Assembly: GCF_017302985.1 (NCBI RefSeq)
Contig: NZ_JAFIMU010000017.1
Location: 124,001 to 188,000 of the forward strand
DNA length: 64,000 nt
DNA from: Corallococcus macrosporus
Lineage (GTDB): Bacteria; Myxococcota; Myxococcia; Myxococcales; Myxococcaceae
Direction: 5' to 3'
The notes under the pieces are model-generated. The model made no database searches. It saw nothing but the letters and a program-made list of their open reading frames with translations, and was not told the DNA's origin. Shown here in pieces: positions 7,241 through 17,706 of the stretch. The translations under genes and the position numbers were made by a program. How positions within the stretch are numbered: the first letter of the stretch is position 1; each line of letters starts with the position of its first letter.

Positions 7241-10200
7241 TCAGTGCACGGGCGAGCCGGAGCGGGGCAGGGTGACGGTGAACGTCGAGCCCTGCTCCGG
7301 AGCGCTGGTGACGTCGATGTTGCCGCCCAGCGCCTGCACGATTTCGCGGACGATCCACAGGCCCAGCCCGAAGCCGCCGTAGTGGCGCACGGACACGGCG
7401 CGCTCGAAGCGCTCGAAGATGCGCGCCCGGTCCTCCTCCGCGATGCCGATGCCGTGGTCGCGCACCTCCAGCCGCACGCGCGTCGCGTCGCCGTCCAGCG
7501 TCACCTCCACCGGCTTGCCCGCGCCGTACTTCATGGCGTTGGTCAGCAGGTTGCCCACCACCTGCTCCAGCCGCAGCGCATCCCAGTGGCCCACGAGCCG
7601 GGGCTCGCTCGCGTGGAAGCGCACCTCGCACTCGGCGCGCACCAGGGCCTCGCGGCTGCGCTCCAACTGGCCGCGCACCAGGGACACCAGGTCCACGTCC
7701 TCGCGCTTGATGTGCAGCTGGCCCTGCGCGATGCGGGAGATGTCCAGGAGGTCGTTGACCAGCTTCCCCAGCCGCTGCGTCTGCGAGTAGGCCGACTCCA
7801 GCTTCGCGGTCAGCTTCTCCGGCGGCATGGGCGCGCCCTTCGCCTTCGCCTGGAGCCCCTGGATGTGGAGCTGCAGCGACGTGAGCGGCGTCTTCAATTC
7901 GTGCGCGGCAATGGAGAGGAAGTCGTCGCGGCGGCGCACGGCCTCCTGCTCTTCCCGGTAGAGGCGGCCCTGCTCCTCGGAGAGGGCGGCGACGCGCTCG
8001 AAGTTCTCCGCGTTCTCCAGCGCCGCGCCCGCCAGCACCGCCACGAAGGAGGCCAGGCGCTCCTCGTCCTCGCCGAACAGCGCGCCCACCTTGCGGTGGC
8101 TGGCCACCACGCACGCCACCGTCTTGCCGCGCACCTGGAGCGGCGCGCACAAGAGCGAGCGCACGCCGAGCAGCTCCATGCTCTCACTGATGCCGCCGGG
8201 CAGCCCCTGGCCCAGCACGGTGATGCGGCCCGTCTCCAGCGCGCGGGCGAGCGCGGTGCGGCTGAGGCCCTGGTTCTTCGCCTCCTCCTCGGACACCACC
8301 GCGCGCGGGTCCACCACCGCGCAGCGCTCGGCACGCAAGAGCTCCTGCATGGACTGGCGGGCGGTCTCGAACACGGCGTCGCGCGACAGGGCGGAGGCGA
8401 GCCTGCGCCCCACCTCCAGCACGCGCGGGAAGCGGTCCACCAGCGACAGCGTCTCCACGGCCGAGCCGTGCTCCGCCTCCTTGTGCAGGCCGTCCTCCAT
8501 GGCCTCCAGCTCGCGCGCCGCTGTCTCCAAATCGCGCGCGGCGCCGGGCCAGCCCTGCACGCGGCCCACCTCGCCCCGGGCCTGGAGCGTCAGCGCGCGC
8601 TCCTGGCGCATCCCCAGTTGTTCCGCCACGCGCAGCGCTTCGTCCAGGTGCTTGCGTGAGCGCGCGGGCCGGCCGCGCAGCGCGCACATCAGGCCGCGCT
8701 CGCGCAGCGCATGCGGCAGGTTGTTGCGGTAGGTGCGGGCAATCTCGTGGGCGCGGCGGGCCACGCCGTCGGCCTCCTTCAACAGCCGGTCGCGCTGCTT
8801 CGGGTTCAGGGGGCTGGCCTGCTGCGCCAGCCGCCTGCGCGCGGTCGCGAGCCACGGGGTGATGGGGGCCACGTACTCCTGGCGCAGGTGCGCGTCCTCC
8901 ACCACGCGCTCGGCGCGCTCCAGGACCTCCGCGGCGCGCGCGGGTTCGTTCTCACGCAACAGGCGCAGTCCTTCCGCCTGGAGCACGCCCGCGAAGGACT
9001 GCGGGTCGGTGGCGGTGGGCGCCGCCAGCTCCGTCTCCAGCAGCGCCGCGGGGATGCGGCCGCCGGTGGACTTGGCCCACGCCTCCAGGCCCAGGCGCAG
9101 CGAGTACCGGTCCCCCAGCGCGAGCGCCGCCGCGTGCAGCTTCTGGCTCACCGCCGCCGCTTCCTTCAGGCGGCCCAGGCGGTAGAGCGACATGGCGATC
9201 TGGAAGGTGGCGTTGTTCACCTCCCACGGGTCGCCGGTGCGCTCCAGGAGGCGCACCGCCTCGCGGCACTTCTCGATGCACTCCTTGAAGCGCGAGGAGG
9301 CATAGAGCGCCAGGCCGTAGAAGTGCAGCGACTGGCCCTGGCCCCACACGTCACCCAGTTGCTGGCGCAGGGCCAGCGACTTCTCCGCGTAGGCATACGC
9401 GCGCTGGAACCAGGGCAGGGTGGTGAGCGCGGGCGAGTGCGCGGAGTACGCCTGCGCCAGCTCCGGCGTGGGCGGGTAGCGCTCCGCGAGGTTCATGTCG
9501 CGCAGGTGCGCCCACAGCACCGCGGCGCGGCCGCGCTGGTACCAGTAGCCGTACGCGAGCCGGCTGTAGAGGTTGACCGCGAGCAGGTCCTCCTCGCCCT
9601 CGGCCAGGGACCTGCGGGCCAGCCACAGGCGCGGGGCCACGGTGTGCGCGGCCTGCATCAGGATTTCCCACGCGGCGCTCGCGCCGGTGGCCAGCGTGCC
9701 GGGTGGCACCCAGCGGCCCAGCAGCTTCAGTCCCTGCTCCAGGTAGGCGTTGGCCTGCACCGTCTGGCCGCGCTTGAAGGCGAGCTCGCCCAGGTGCCCC
9801 AGCGTGCGGCCCTGCTCCAGCCGGTCGTGCGCCAGCGCCTGCGCGGCCTCCAGCTGCTGCTGCGCTTCGTCGTAGCGGCCGCGCATCATCAGCGCGGTGC
9901 CCAGCCCGGACGCGATGCGGTAGCGGGTGTGCGCGTCCGCGCCCTCCGCGCCGCGCTCGGCGATGCGGTAGTTCACCTCCGCGGTGTCCAGCGAGAAGCG
10001 CTGGCGCGCCTGCTCCGCGGCCACCAGCGCGTAGGGCAGGGCCTGCGCGCTCTCTCCGGCGGCGTCGAAGTGGTAGGCCAGCTCGTAGGGGTCGTTGGGC
10101 ACGGCCTGCTGCGCGGCGCGCGCGGCCAGCCGGTGCAGCTCCCGGCGCTCCTCCGGGGACAGCAGGTCCAGCAGCACCTCGCGCAGCTTGTCGTGCACGA

Positions 10201-12199
10201 AGGTGGAGCGCGTGCCCTCCGTCCACAGCATGTGCCGGCGGCGCGGCGGCTCCAGCGCGGTGTTGACGGCCTCCAGCGGCGTGCCGGACAGGGCCGCCAC
10301 CGACTTCGCGTCGAAGGACTTGCCCAGCACGGCGCCCACGCTGAGCACGTGCAGGGACTCCGGCGGCAACAGGCGCAGGCGCCGCACCAGGAACGTGGCC
10401 GCCTGGCGCGACGAGCGCGCGTGCGCCATGGCCTCCGGCTGCACCAGCCAGCCGTCCGGACCGGGCACGAGGACGCCGTCCTCCACCAGCCCGTGCAGCA
10501 CCGCGGAGGCCATGAACGGGTTGCCCTCCGCCAGCCGCGTCACCAGCTCCACGGCCTCCGGCGGCAGCACGCCGGCCATGGACTCCGCGAGCAGCGCCAC
10601 CTCCGCCGCGCCAAAGGCGGACAGCTTCAGGTGCGCGCCCGGCGTCAGCCGCCGCAGCACGTGGCCCGCGTGGATGTCCTCGCTGCGGAAGGAGACGATG
10701 AGCAGGAGCCGCCCGTCCCCCGCGCGGCGGCCCTGGCACCACGCCTCCAGCGCGCGCAGCGTGAGCGCGTCCGCCCACTGGCAATCCTCCAGCACCACCA
10801 CCGCGGGCGCGTCCGGCGTGCCCAGCGCGCCCAGCAGCGCGGTGAGGCTCCACACGCTGCGGCTCTCGCTCAGGGACTCCGGCCCCAGGCCCTGGGCCTG
10901 CGGCGCCCGCGCGTCGGGGACGAGCACGTCCGTGAGCGTGGGCAGCACCGTGCACAGGCCGGCCTCCTGGCCCGCGAGCCTTTCACGCAGCAGCGCGGCC
11001 AGCGCGGGCTCTTCGCGCGCCGCCGCGGCGATGCCCTCCGCCACGCCCGCGAAGAGCTGGAAGGGGCGCTGCGCGGCCTGGTCCTGCGCCTGGCCATGCA
11101 GCACCCACGCGCGCTGGCCGGAGGCGCGGGCGGAGAACTCCTCCAACAGCCGGCTCTTGCCGCCACCGGACTCGCCCTCCACCACCACCGCGCGCGAGCC
11201 CTCCTCTCGCGCGTGCTCCAGCTCGCGCTCCAGCGTCAGCAGTTCCTCGCGGCGGCCCACGAAGGACGGCTCGGTGAGGCTCTGGCGGTGGTCGTGCGCG
11301 CCGGTGACGAGCGCGGGCTCCGCCTCGCCCCGCGACAGCGCGGCCTCCAGCGCGTTGAGGTCCGCGAGCGCGGCGTCCGCGGACTGGTAGCGGTCGCGCG
11401 GGTCGGTCTGGCTCAGGCGGGAGATGAGCTCCTCCATCGCCAGCGGCACCTCCACGCCCACGGGCCGCAGGCGCGGGTGCGCGGTGAGGTGCAGGCGAAG
11501 CACCTCACCCACCGTCGCGCCCTCCAGCGCGGGGCGGCCGGACAGCGCCTCGAAGAGCACCAGGCCCACCGCGTACAGGTCCGACGGCGCCTCCACCGGC
11601 CGGTTGATGAGCCCCGCCTGCTCCGGTGACAGGTAGCGCGCGGTGCCCACGGGCAAGTCGCGCAGGGATGGATCCAACCGCTCGCTGCGCGACAGGCCGA
11701 AGTCGGTGAGCCACGCGGCGGACATCGGGTGGTCACGCACCAGGATGTTGGAGGGCTTCACGTCGCGGTGCAGGACGCCCTCGCGGTGCGCCTCCGCGAG
11801 CGCCTTCAGCAGGCGCTGGCCCAGCATGATGGCCTCGGGCAGGGACAGCGGGCCGCGCTGCAGGCGCGCCTCCAGCGTCTCGCCCTCCACCCACGGGGTG
11901 ACGAGGTAGAGCAGGTCGTCGAAGGTGCCCAGGTCACGCACGGGCACGAGCGCCGGGTCGTGCAGCCGCCCCAGCACCTCCGCCTCGTGCTCCAGCCGGT
12001 GGCGGGCCGTGGGGACGAAGGCGGACAGGGCGGTGACCTTCACGAGCACGCGCTCGTGCGTGAGCAGGTCCAACCCCTGCCAGGTGGAGATCCCCCGGCC
12101 GGCCTTCATCCGCTGACGCAGCTCGTAGCGGTTGCCCAGCCGTTGGCCCGGGTGTGGCTCCCCAGGGGTGTCGCCGGCCTGTTGGAAGCCTTGCGCCAT
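7241..12199 (-). CDS. Giant hybrid Ser/Thr kinase - AAA ATPase - TPR-like - GAF - histidine kinase
   Basis: This 1652-residue protein fuses two kinase types. Residues about 25-290 form a Ser/Thr kinase: Lys in VLVKV, catalytic loop HRDVKPSN, TDFG and SPEQ. The glycine loop (KAGRGIST) is degenerate. An ATPase begins near 310 (FVGRREEL) with Walker A GESGGGKS near 345 and an acidic VVVLEDCQW Walker-B-like strand. About residues 650-1240 are helical and TPR-like. A GAF domain lies near 1250-1400, HisKA near 1430 (IAAHELKTPLTSL), and HATPase_c near 1545-1646 (NLLTNAMKY, DHGIGI, GFGLGLWI). There are no membrane spans. The order follows a known myxobacterial/cyanobacterial multi-domain architecture. 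Its ligand and partner regulator are unknown. Confidence 0.93.
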   Translation of the reverse strand: MAQGFQQAGDTPGEPHPGQRLGNRYELRQRMKAGRGISTWQGLDLLTHERVLVKVTALSAFVPTARHRLEHEAEVLGRLHDPALVPVRDLGTFDDLLYLVTPWVEGETLEARLQRGPLSLPEAIMLGQRLLKALAEAHREGVLHRDVKPSNILVRDHPMSAAWLTDFGLSRSERLDPSLRDLPVGTARYLSPEQAGLINRPVEAPSDLYAVGLVLFEALSGRPALEGATVGEVLRLHLTAHPRLRPVGVEVPLAMEELISRLSQTDPRDRYQSADAALADLNALEAALSRGEAEPALVTGAHDHRQSLTEPSFVGRREELLTLERELEHAREEGSRAVVVEGESGGGKSRLLEEFSARASGQRAWVLHGQAQDQAAQRPFQLFAGVAEGIAAAAREEPALAALLRERLAGQEAGLCTVLPTLTDVLVPDARAPQAQGLGPESLSESRSVWSLTALLGALGTPDAPAVVVLEDCQWADALTLRALEAWCQGRRAGDGRLLLIVSFRSEDIHAGHVLRRLTPGAHLKLSAFGAAEVALLAESMAGVLPPEAVELVTRLAEGNPFMASAVLHGLVEDGVLVPGPDGWLVQPEAMAHARSSRQAATFLVRRLRLLPPESLHVLSVGAVLGKSFDAKSVAALSGTPLEAVNTALEPPRRRHMLWTEGTRSTFVHDKLREVLLDLLSPEERRELHRLAARAAQQAVPNDPYELAYHFDAAGESAQALPYALVAAEQARQRFSLDTAEVNYRIAERGAEGADAHTRYRIASGLGTALMMRGRYDEAQQQLEAAQALAHDRLEQGRTLGHLGELAFKRGQTVQANAYLEQGLKLLGRWVPPGTLATGASAAWEILMQAAHTVAPRLWLARRSLAEGEEDLLAVNLYSRLAYGYWYQRGRAAVLWAHLRDMNLAERYPPTPELAQAYSAHSPALTTLPWFQRAYAYAEKSLALRQQLGDVWGQGQSLHFYGLALYASSRFKECIEKCREAVRLLERTGDPWEVNNATFQIAMSLYRLGRLKEAAAVSQKLHAAALALGDRYSLRLGLEAWAKSTGGRIPAALLETELAAPTATDPQSFAGVLQAEGLRLLRENEPARAAEVLERAERVVEDAHLRQEYVAPITPWLATARRRLAQQASPLNPKQRDRLLKEADGVARRAHEIARTYRNNLPHALRERGLMCALRGRPARSRKHLDEALRVAEQLGMRQERALTLQARGEVGRVQGWPGAARDLETAARELEAMEDGLHKEAEHGSAVETLSLVDRFPRVLEVGRRLASALSRDAVFETARQSMQELLRAERCAVVDPRAVVSEEEAKNQGLSRTALARALETGRITVLGQGLPGGISESMELLGVRSLLCAPLQVRGKTVACVVASHRKVGALFGEDEERLASFVAVLAGAALENAENFERVAALSEEQGRLYREEQEAVRRRDDFLSIAAHELKTPLTSLQLHIQGLQAKAKGAPMPPEKLTAKLESAYSQTQRLGKLVNDLLDISRIAQGQLHIKREDVDLVSLVRGQLERSREALVRAECEVRFHASEPRLVGHWDALRLEQVVGNLLTNAMKYGAGKPVEVTLDGDATRVRLEVRDHGIGIAEEDRARIFERFERAVSVRHYGGFGLGLWIVREIVQALGGNIDVTSAPEQGSTFTVTLPRSGSPVH

Positions 12200-12657
12200 T
12201 CAGTACCCTCGCGAGCCCCCCACCGCGTCGCCCCGGCGGCGCGGTCGGCCGGACGTCCCTCTTCCACAAGCTGGGTTGCCGCCCGGGTCCCTGCCAGGGG
12301 GGAGCAACCCACGCCCTGCGTACGCTGCTCGGGATTTGAACAGTCGGCACGCTCCCGCTTCCCGCCCCCGTCCCCCGGTACCCCCTGGCCGTTCGTGGGG
12401 CAGGCAGCCCGCCAGCACCCCGCACGGGTTTCCGCCAGGCTCGTGGGTTTCCACCCAGAGCCCTTGCGCGGGCCGCGCGTCGTCCATCATCCGACAGCCA
12501 CGCGAATGCGTGCGGCCAGCAGCGTTGCTGGAGGGAGGAAGGATGCCGCGCCGCGTTCAACGGGTGTGCTTGACTCCCCTGGTGGCCCGGCGGAAAAGCC
12601 CGTCGGGTCAGGCGGCCTCCCCCTTCCTCCCCCGCAGGCCGCCGAGGGAGCGCGGAA
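12200..12657. other. 458-nt intergenic region, nothing recognised
   Basis: This lies between the divergent starts of the giant kinase and the tyrosine operon. Short open frames here are rich in Arg, Pro and Gly and look like antisense artefacts. A GATTTGAAC segment near 12334 resembles part of a tRNA T-arm but has no pairing stem. Promoters for both flanking transcripts must lie here, but no consensus was seen. Confidence 0.5.
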
Positions 12658-13638
12658 TTGAAGCTCGCGACGCTCAGGGACGGAACCCGCGACGGGCGGC
12701 TCATCGTCGTCAAGCGGGACAACTCCGCCTACGCGCTGGCCACCAACGTGGCGCTCACGCTGCAAGCGGCCCTGGATGACTGGGACCAGAAGGAGCCGCA
12801 GCTGCGCGCGCTGGCGCAGCAGCTGGAGGCCGGCGCGGTGCAGAGCCGCCCGCTGGACGTGAAGGCGCTGCACGCGCCCCTGCCGCGCGCCTACGAGTGG
12901 GTGGACGGCAGCGCGTACATCAACCACGTGGTGCTGGTGCGCAAGGCGCGCAACGCGGAGCCGCCCGCCACGCTGCGCACCGACCCACTGGTGTACCAGG
13001 GCGGCTCCGGCGACTTCCTCGGGCCCACGCAGGACATCCCCCTGCGCGACGAGGCGTGGGGCCTGGACTTCGAGAGCGAGGTCTGCGTCGTGCTGGGTGA
13101 CACGCCCATGGGCACGAAGGCCGAGGACGCGGACAGGCACATCAAGCTGGTGATGATCGCCAACGACGTGTCGCTGCGGAACCTCATCCCGGAGGAGCTG
13201 GCCAAGGGCTTCGGCTTCTTCCAGAGCAAGCCCGCCACCGCGTTCAGCCCCTTCGCGCTGACGCCGGATGAGCTGGGCGCCGCGTGGAAGGACGGCCGGC
13301 TGCACCTGCGCATGCGCAGCACGCTCAACGGCCAGCTCGTGGGCGACGCGGACGCGGGCCCGGAGATGCACTTCTCCTTCCGCGACCTCATCCAGCACCT
13401 GACGCGCACGCGCGCCTTCACCGCGGGCACCATCCTGGGCAGCGGCACGGTGTCCAACGAGGACCGCACGCGCGGCATCTCCTGCCTCGCCGAGCGCCGG
13501 ATGATCGAGACCATCGACGAGGGCAAGCCGAAGACGCCCTTCATGAAGCCCGGCGACACCATCGAGATCGAGATGCTGGATGGGGACGGGCACAGCCTCT
13601 TTGGCCGCATCTCCCAGACGGTGGTGAAGGCGCCATGA
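12658..13638 (+). CDS. fahA: Fumarylacetoacetate hydrolase family protein
   Basis: Predicted to hydrolyse fumarylacetoacetate to fumarate and acetoacetate, the last step of tyrosine catabolism. The 326-residue protein is of the shorter bacterial FAH class. The metal-binding core appears as DFESEVCVVLGDTP, followed by KLVMIANDVSLRNLIP and the GTILGSGTVSNED segment, with MKPGDTIEIEM near the end. The start is TTG with GAGGGAG about 8 nt upstream. Its stop overlaps the ATG of the next gene (ATGA), showing translational coupling with maiA. FAH-family proteins also include other hydrolases, but maiA and hppD immediately downstream make the tyrosine role very likely. Confidence 0.88.
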   Translation: MKLATLRDGTRDGRLIVVKRDNSAYALATNVALTLQAALDDWDQKEPQLRALAQQLEAGAVQSRPLDVKALHAPLPRAYEWVDGSAYINHVVLVRKARNAEPPATLRTDPLVYQGGSGDFLGPTQDIPLRDEAWGLDFESEVCVVLGDTPMGTKAEDADRHIKLVMIANDVSLRNLIPEELAKGFGFFQSKPATAFSPFALTPDELGAAWKDGRLHLRMRSTLNGQLVGDADAGPEMHFSFRDLIQHLTRTRAFTAGTILGSGTVSNEDRTRGISCLAERRMIETIDEGKPKTPFMKPGDTIEIEMLDGDGHSLFGRISQTVVKAP

Positions 13639-14294
13639 AGAACCTCAAGCTGCACAGCTACTGGCGTTCCTCCGCGTCCTGGCGCGCGCGCATCGCGCTC
13701 CATTGGAAGGGCCTCCCCTTCGAGTACCGCGCGGTGCACCTGCTCCAGGACGGCGGTCAGCAGTTCCAGCCAGCCTACCGGGCGCTCAACCCCATGGCCC
13801 GTCTGCCCACGCTGGAGTGGACCGAAGCCGACGGGCAGACGCGCAAGCTGTCCGAGTCCCTGGCCATCCTGGAGTACCTGGAGGAGCGCGTGCCCTCGCC
13901 CGCCCTCCTGCCCACGGACGCGTACCTGCGCGCGAAGGCTCGCATGCTGGCGGAGATGGTGAACTCCGGCATGCAGCCCCTGCAGAACACGTCGGTGACG
14001 CTGCGCATCAAGAACGAGCTGAAGGCGGACGAGAAGGCCTGGGCGGCGCACTGGAATGTGCACGGACTGACGTCCCTGGAGGCGGCGGTGCAGGAGACGG
14101 CGGGCCGTTATTGTGTGGGAGATGCAGTGTCGTTCGCGGACGTCCTGCTCGTTCCCCAGCTCTACGGGGCCCGCCGGTTCGGTGTAGACCTGAAGCCCTA
14201 TCCCACGCTGCTGCGCATCGAGGCAGCGTGCAACGAACTTCCCGCCTTCCAGGCGGCGCAGCCCGACCGGCAGCCCGACGCGCAGCCGGCGTAG
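13635..14294 (+). CDS. maiA: Maleylacetoacetate isomerase
   Basis: A zeta-class glutathione S-transferase fold enzyme (219 residues) that isomerises maleylacetoacetate to fumarylacetoacetate, with glutathione or a substitute thiol. The active-site signature SYWRSSASWRARIAL is at the N-terminus, followed by the thioredoxin-fold segment ALNPMARLPTLE and SESLAILEYLEE for the glutathione gamma-glutamyl site. The helical C-terminal domain contains YCVGDAVSFADVLLVPQ. The ATG overlaps the fahA stop. A longer open frame upstream in this frame lies inside fahA and is not used. Confidence 0.93.
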   Translation: MKNLKLHSYWRSSASWRARIALHWKGLPFEYRAVHLLQDGGQQFQPAYRALNPMARLPTLEWTEADGQTRKLSESLAILEYLEERVPSPALLPTDAYLRAKARMLAEMVNSGMQPLQNTSVTLRIKNELKADEKAWAAHWNVHGLTSLEAAVQETAGRYCVGDAVSFADVLLVPQLYGARRFGVDLKPYPTLLRIEAACNELPAFQAAQPDRQPDAQPA

Positions 14295-14331
14295 TCACGA
14301 ACCATCTTCTTCATCACGAGGAGTCAGCGAC

Positions 14332-15495
<1,164 letters not shown>

Positions 15496-15506
15496 CTTCA
15501 CGGGTG

Positions 15507-15540
15507 ACCCGGCCGTGCGTGCTCGCGGCCGGGTTTCTTC
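15507..15540 (+). terminator. Rho-independent terminator of the tyrosine operon
   Basis: ACCCGGCCG (15507-15515) pairs with CGGCCGGGT (15526-15534) around a 10-nt loop and is followed by TTCTTC. It begins 11 nt after the hppD stop. Confidence 0.85.
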
Positions 15541-15567
15541 GTCGGGGGGATGGCCTATGTTTTCCCC

Positions 15568-15864
15568 ATGCGAAGGCTCATGCCGCTGTTGCTGGTAGGC
15601 GCGTTGGGATGGGGCTGCCAGACCGCCGGAGACAGGGCGCCAGCGAAGGCGCGCCCGGTCGATTGCAGCGCCACCTACGTCGCCTGCGGCTGCGGCTGCT
15701 GCGGCGGGGTGGAGCCCCAGGTGCAGTGCCTGTCCTGCGCGAACGGGGACGACCTCCATGCCCTGATTGAGAAGGACCAGGCGGCGCAGAAGGATCCGCA
15801 GTGCGCCGTGGAGGGCTGCTCCGTCGGGACGAAGTACGTGTACTGCGACGCCAACCCTCCGTGA
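15568..15864 (+). CDS. Small Cys-rich secreted protein, probable lipoprotein
   Basis: About 98 residues from the ATG at 15568; an in-frame ATG at 15550 would add six residues, and neither has a strong ribosome site. The N-terminus MRRLMPLLLVGALGWGC looks like a signal peptide with an atypical lipobox. The mature part has about ten cysteines, including the cluster CGCGCCGG, then CLSCANG and CAVEGCSVG. That suggests disulfides or metal binding outside the cytoplasm. No family was recognised. It follows the hppD terminator and so probably has its own promoter. Confidence 0.6.
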   Translation: MRRLMPLLLVGALGWGCQTAGDRAPAKARPVDCSATYVACGCGCCGGVEPQVQCLSCANGDDLHALIEKDQAAQKDPQCAVEGCSVGTKYVYCDANPP

Positions 15865-15984
15865 CCCTCATGGAGCGTCACTGAAGCCTCCGCCAGCAGG
15901 ACAAAAAGGCACGCAAGGACCGCGGTGCGCCCTCGTGGCTGCGGGTTTGGAACGAAGCACGCTTGTTGCAGCCCGAGTCCCCCC

Positions 15985-16218
15985 ATGACGCTCATTGAAT
16001 TCACTGTCATCGCGGGAATCTTCTTGGGCAGCCTGACTGGCGCGGTCTGGGGCTTTGTCTCCGGGGGAATCGGCTGGGCGGTGATGGGTCTGGCTGGAGG
16101 CGTCGTGCTGGGCCCCATCGCGTTGGCACTCCTGTTCACCCTGATGGTGTTGGTCACGGAAGTGCCGCTCTTCCTGCTGCGCGGCCTGAGGGGAAGGCGT
16201 CCGCCGGAGCGCCCCTGA
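15985..16218 (+). CDS. Small membrane protein
   Basis: 77 residues from the ATG at 15985. Two long hydrophobic segments are visible, about residues 4-45 (with GSLTGAVWGFVSGGIGW) and 48-62 (IALALLFTLMVLVTEV), followed by a basic tail LLRGLRGRRP that should face the cytoplasm. The longer upstream open frame begins with a Cys-rich stretch unlike a membrane protein, so I prefer the internal start. There is no clear ribosome site and no recognised family. Confidence 0.45.
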   Translation: MTLIEFTVIAGIFLGSLTGAVWGFVSGGIGWAVMGLAGGVVLGPIALALLFTLMVLVTEVPLFLLRGLRGRRPPERP

Positions 16219-16236
16219 ACGCGCTTCGTCTATCGT

Positions 16237-16257
16237 CTCCCCATCGGAGAAGGGGAG
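16237..16257. terminator. Possible bidirectional hairpin between convergent genes
   Basis: CTCCCC (16237-16242) pairs with GGGGAG (16252-16257) around 9 nt, between the converging membrane-protein gene and ygfZ-like gene. The stem is short and there is no T tract. Confidence 0.3.
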
Positions 16258-16270
16258 TCGCTCGGCTCTC

Positions 16271-17341
16271 TCAGGAAGCCGTGAAGGGCAGGGCGGCCAC
16301 CGTGACGGTGCCCGCGCCTTCACCGCCCAGCGTCAGCTCCGTGCCCGGCTCCAGCGAGTCCCGGTGCACGTAGCCCAGCGCCACGCGCTGACCCTTCACC
16401 GGGGACGTCACCACGCTGGTCACCCAGCCCACCTTCTTCTCGCCTTTGCGCAGCTCCGTGCCGGGCGCCACGTCCTGCTCACCCAGGAGCAGCCCCGCGA
16501 GCTTGCGGTTCATGTGCCCGCGGAAGGTGGCCCGGGCGATGACCTCCTGCCCGATGTAGCAACCCTTGTTGTACGAGATGGCGTTCGTGAGGTTCGCCTC
16601 CAGCGGGATGGTGGTGTCCACCATGTCCTGCCCGTACCTGGGCACCCCCGCCTCCACCCGGACCCGCTCCAGCGCGTCGAACCCCACTGGCTTCACCCCG
16701 TCCGCCCCGGCGAGCGCCGCCCACACCGCCTCCAGCCCCGCGCGCGGCACCAGCACGTCCACGCCGGACAGCCCGCCCGGCAGCGCCGTCCCCAGCAGCC
16801 ACACGTCCTGCTCGGCCAGCACCGCCTTGCGGCTGGACAGGGGGGCCGGCAGCTCAACCGGCCCGCCCAGGACGGCGGCCAGCACCCCGGCCGTCCGGGG
16901 GCCGAGCAGCTTCAGCCAGCCCCACTCCGGCGTCCCGTCGTGCAGCTCCGCGTCCTCGGAGATGAGGTACTTGTCCAGGAACTCCCGGACCTTGGCGCCC
17001 AGGCCGGGCTCCAGGTCCAGCAGGAGGTCGTCCTCCCGCTTGAGGATGCGCGCATCTCCCACCATGGCGCCCTTCACCGTGATGAAGGCGGCGTAGGCGG
17101 CCGAGCCGACCGGGAGGTTCTTCACCTCCTGGGTCACCATGCCGTGGAGGAAGGAGGCGCGATCCTCCCCCGTTATCCGGAGGATTTCGCGGTAGGACGC
17201 ATCGTGCAGTGCAACGGCGTCGCGCGCCGCGCCATACTCCGCGCCCACGTCTCCATACCCGGCCACGACTTCACGGCCACCCACCGGAATGAAGCGGGCA
17301 CCCACCCGCTCGTGAACAAAATGCAGCGTCAGCGGTTCCAT
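16271..17341 (-). CDS. ygfZ: YgfZ/GcvT-like folate-binding protein
   Basis: A 356-residue member of the tetrahydrofolate-binding YgfZ family, related to the glycine cleavage T-protein and involved in iron-sulfur cluster assembly or repair. The family signature KGCYIGQEVIAR is present near residue 258 and contains the key Cys. The N-terminal region ALHDASYREILRITGEDRASFLHGMVTQEVKNL is typical of the folate-binding barrel. It is divergent from a cupin gene with 38 nt between starts, so their promoters must overlap. The downstream VKOR-DsbA gene belongs to the opposite transcript. Confidence 0.88.
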   Translation of the reverse strand: MEPLTLHFVHERVGARFIPVGGREVVAGYGDVGAEYGAARDAVALHDASYREILRITGEDRASFLHGMVTQEVKNLPVGSAAYAAFITVKGAMVGDARILKREDDLLLDLEPGLGAKVREFLDKYLISEDAELHDGTPEWGWLKLLGPRTAGVLAAVLGGPVELPAPLSSRKAVLAEQDVWLLGTALPGGLSGVDVLVPRAGLEAVWAALAGADGVKPVGFDALERVRVEAGVPRYGQDMVDTTIPLEANLTNAISYNKGCYIGQEVIARATFRGHMNRKLAGLLLGEQDVAPGTELRKGEKKVGWVTSVVTSPVKGQRVALGYVHRDSLEPGTELTLGGEGAGTVTVAALPFTAS

Positions 17342-17379
17342 GCCCGTCGCTATATAGAGGCGCAGGAGCGGATGCCACG

Positions 17380-17706
17380 ATGGATGTGAAGCAGCTTTCG
17401 GCCTTCCAGGGCTTCTCCTTGGAGAAGCTCCAGAAGCACACCGTCTTCCAGTCGGGTCGCTTCTTCCTCGACGTCTACTGCCTGGCCCCGGGCCAGGCGC
17501 AGAAGCCCCACCGGCACGCCACGTCCGACAAGGTGTACCTCGTGCTGGAGGGAAGCTGCCGCTTCCGCATCGGCGACGAGGAAGCGGCGCATGGCCCCGG
17601 CTCCACCCTCTTCGCCCCCGCGGGCACCGAACACGGCGTCGTCAACGACGGCCCGGACAACGCCCGCCTCCTCGTCTTGATGACCCCGCCTCCGGAGCAC
17701 GCATGA
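17380..17706 (+). CDS. Small cupin-domain protein
   Basis: A 108-residue single-domain cupin. Motif 1 is visible as PHRHATSDKVYLVLEG with two His, and motif 2 as PAGTEHGV with a third His, so a metal site is likely. The usual motif-1 Glu is not clearly placed. The function could be metal-dependent catalysis or small-molecule sensing. Its stop overlaps the ATG of the next gene (ATGA), which suggests the two products are made together. Confidence 0.8.
   Translation: MDVKQLSAFQGFSLEKLQKHTVFQSGRFFLDVYCLAPGQAQKPHRHATSDKVYLVLEGSCRFRIGDEEAAHGPGSTLFAPAGTEHGVVNDGPDNARLLVLMTPPPEHA

Noticed and set aside
12325-12360. tRNA fragment
   Set aside because: A GATTTGAAC resembles a T-loop, but no T-stem, acceptor or anticodon arm can be folded around it.
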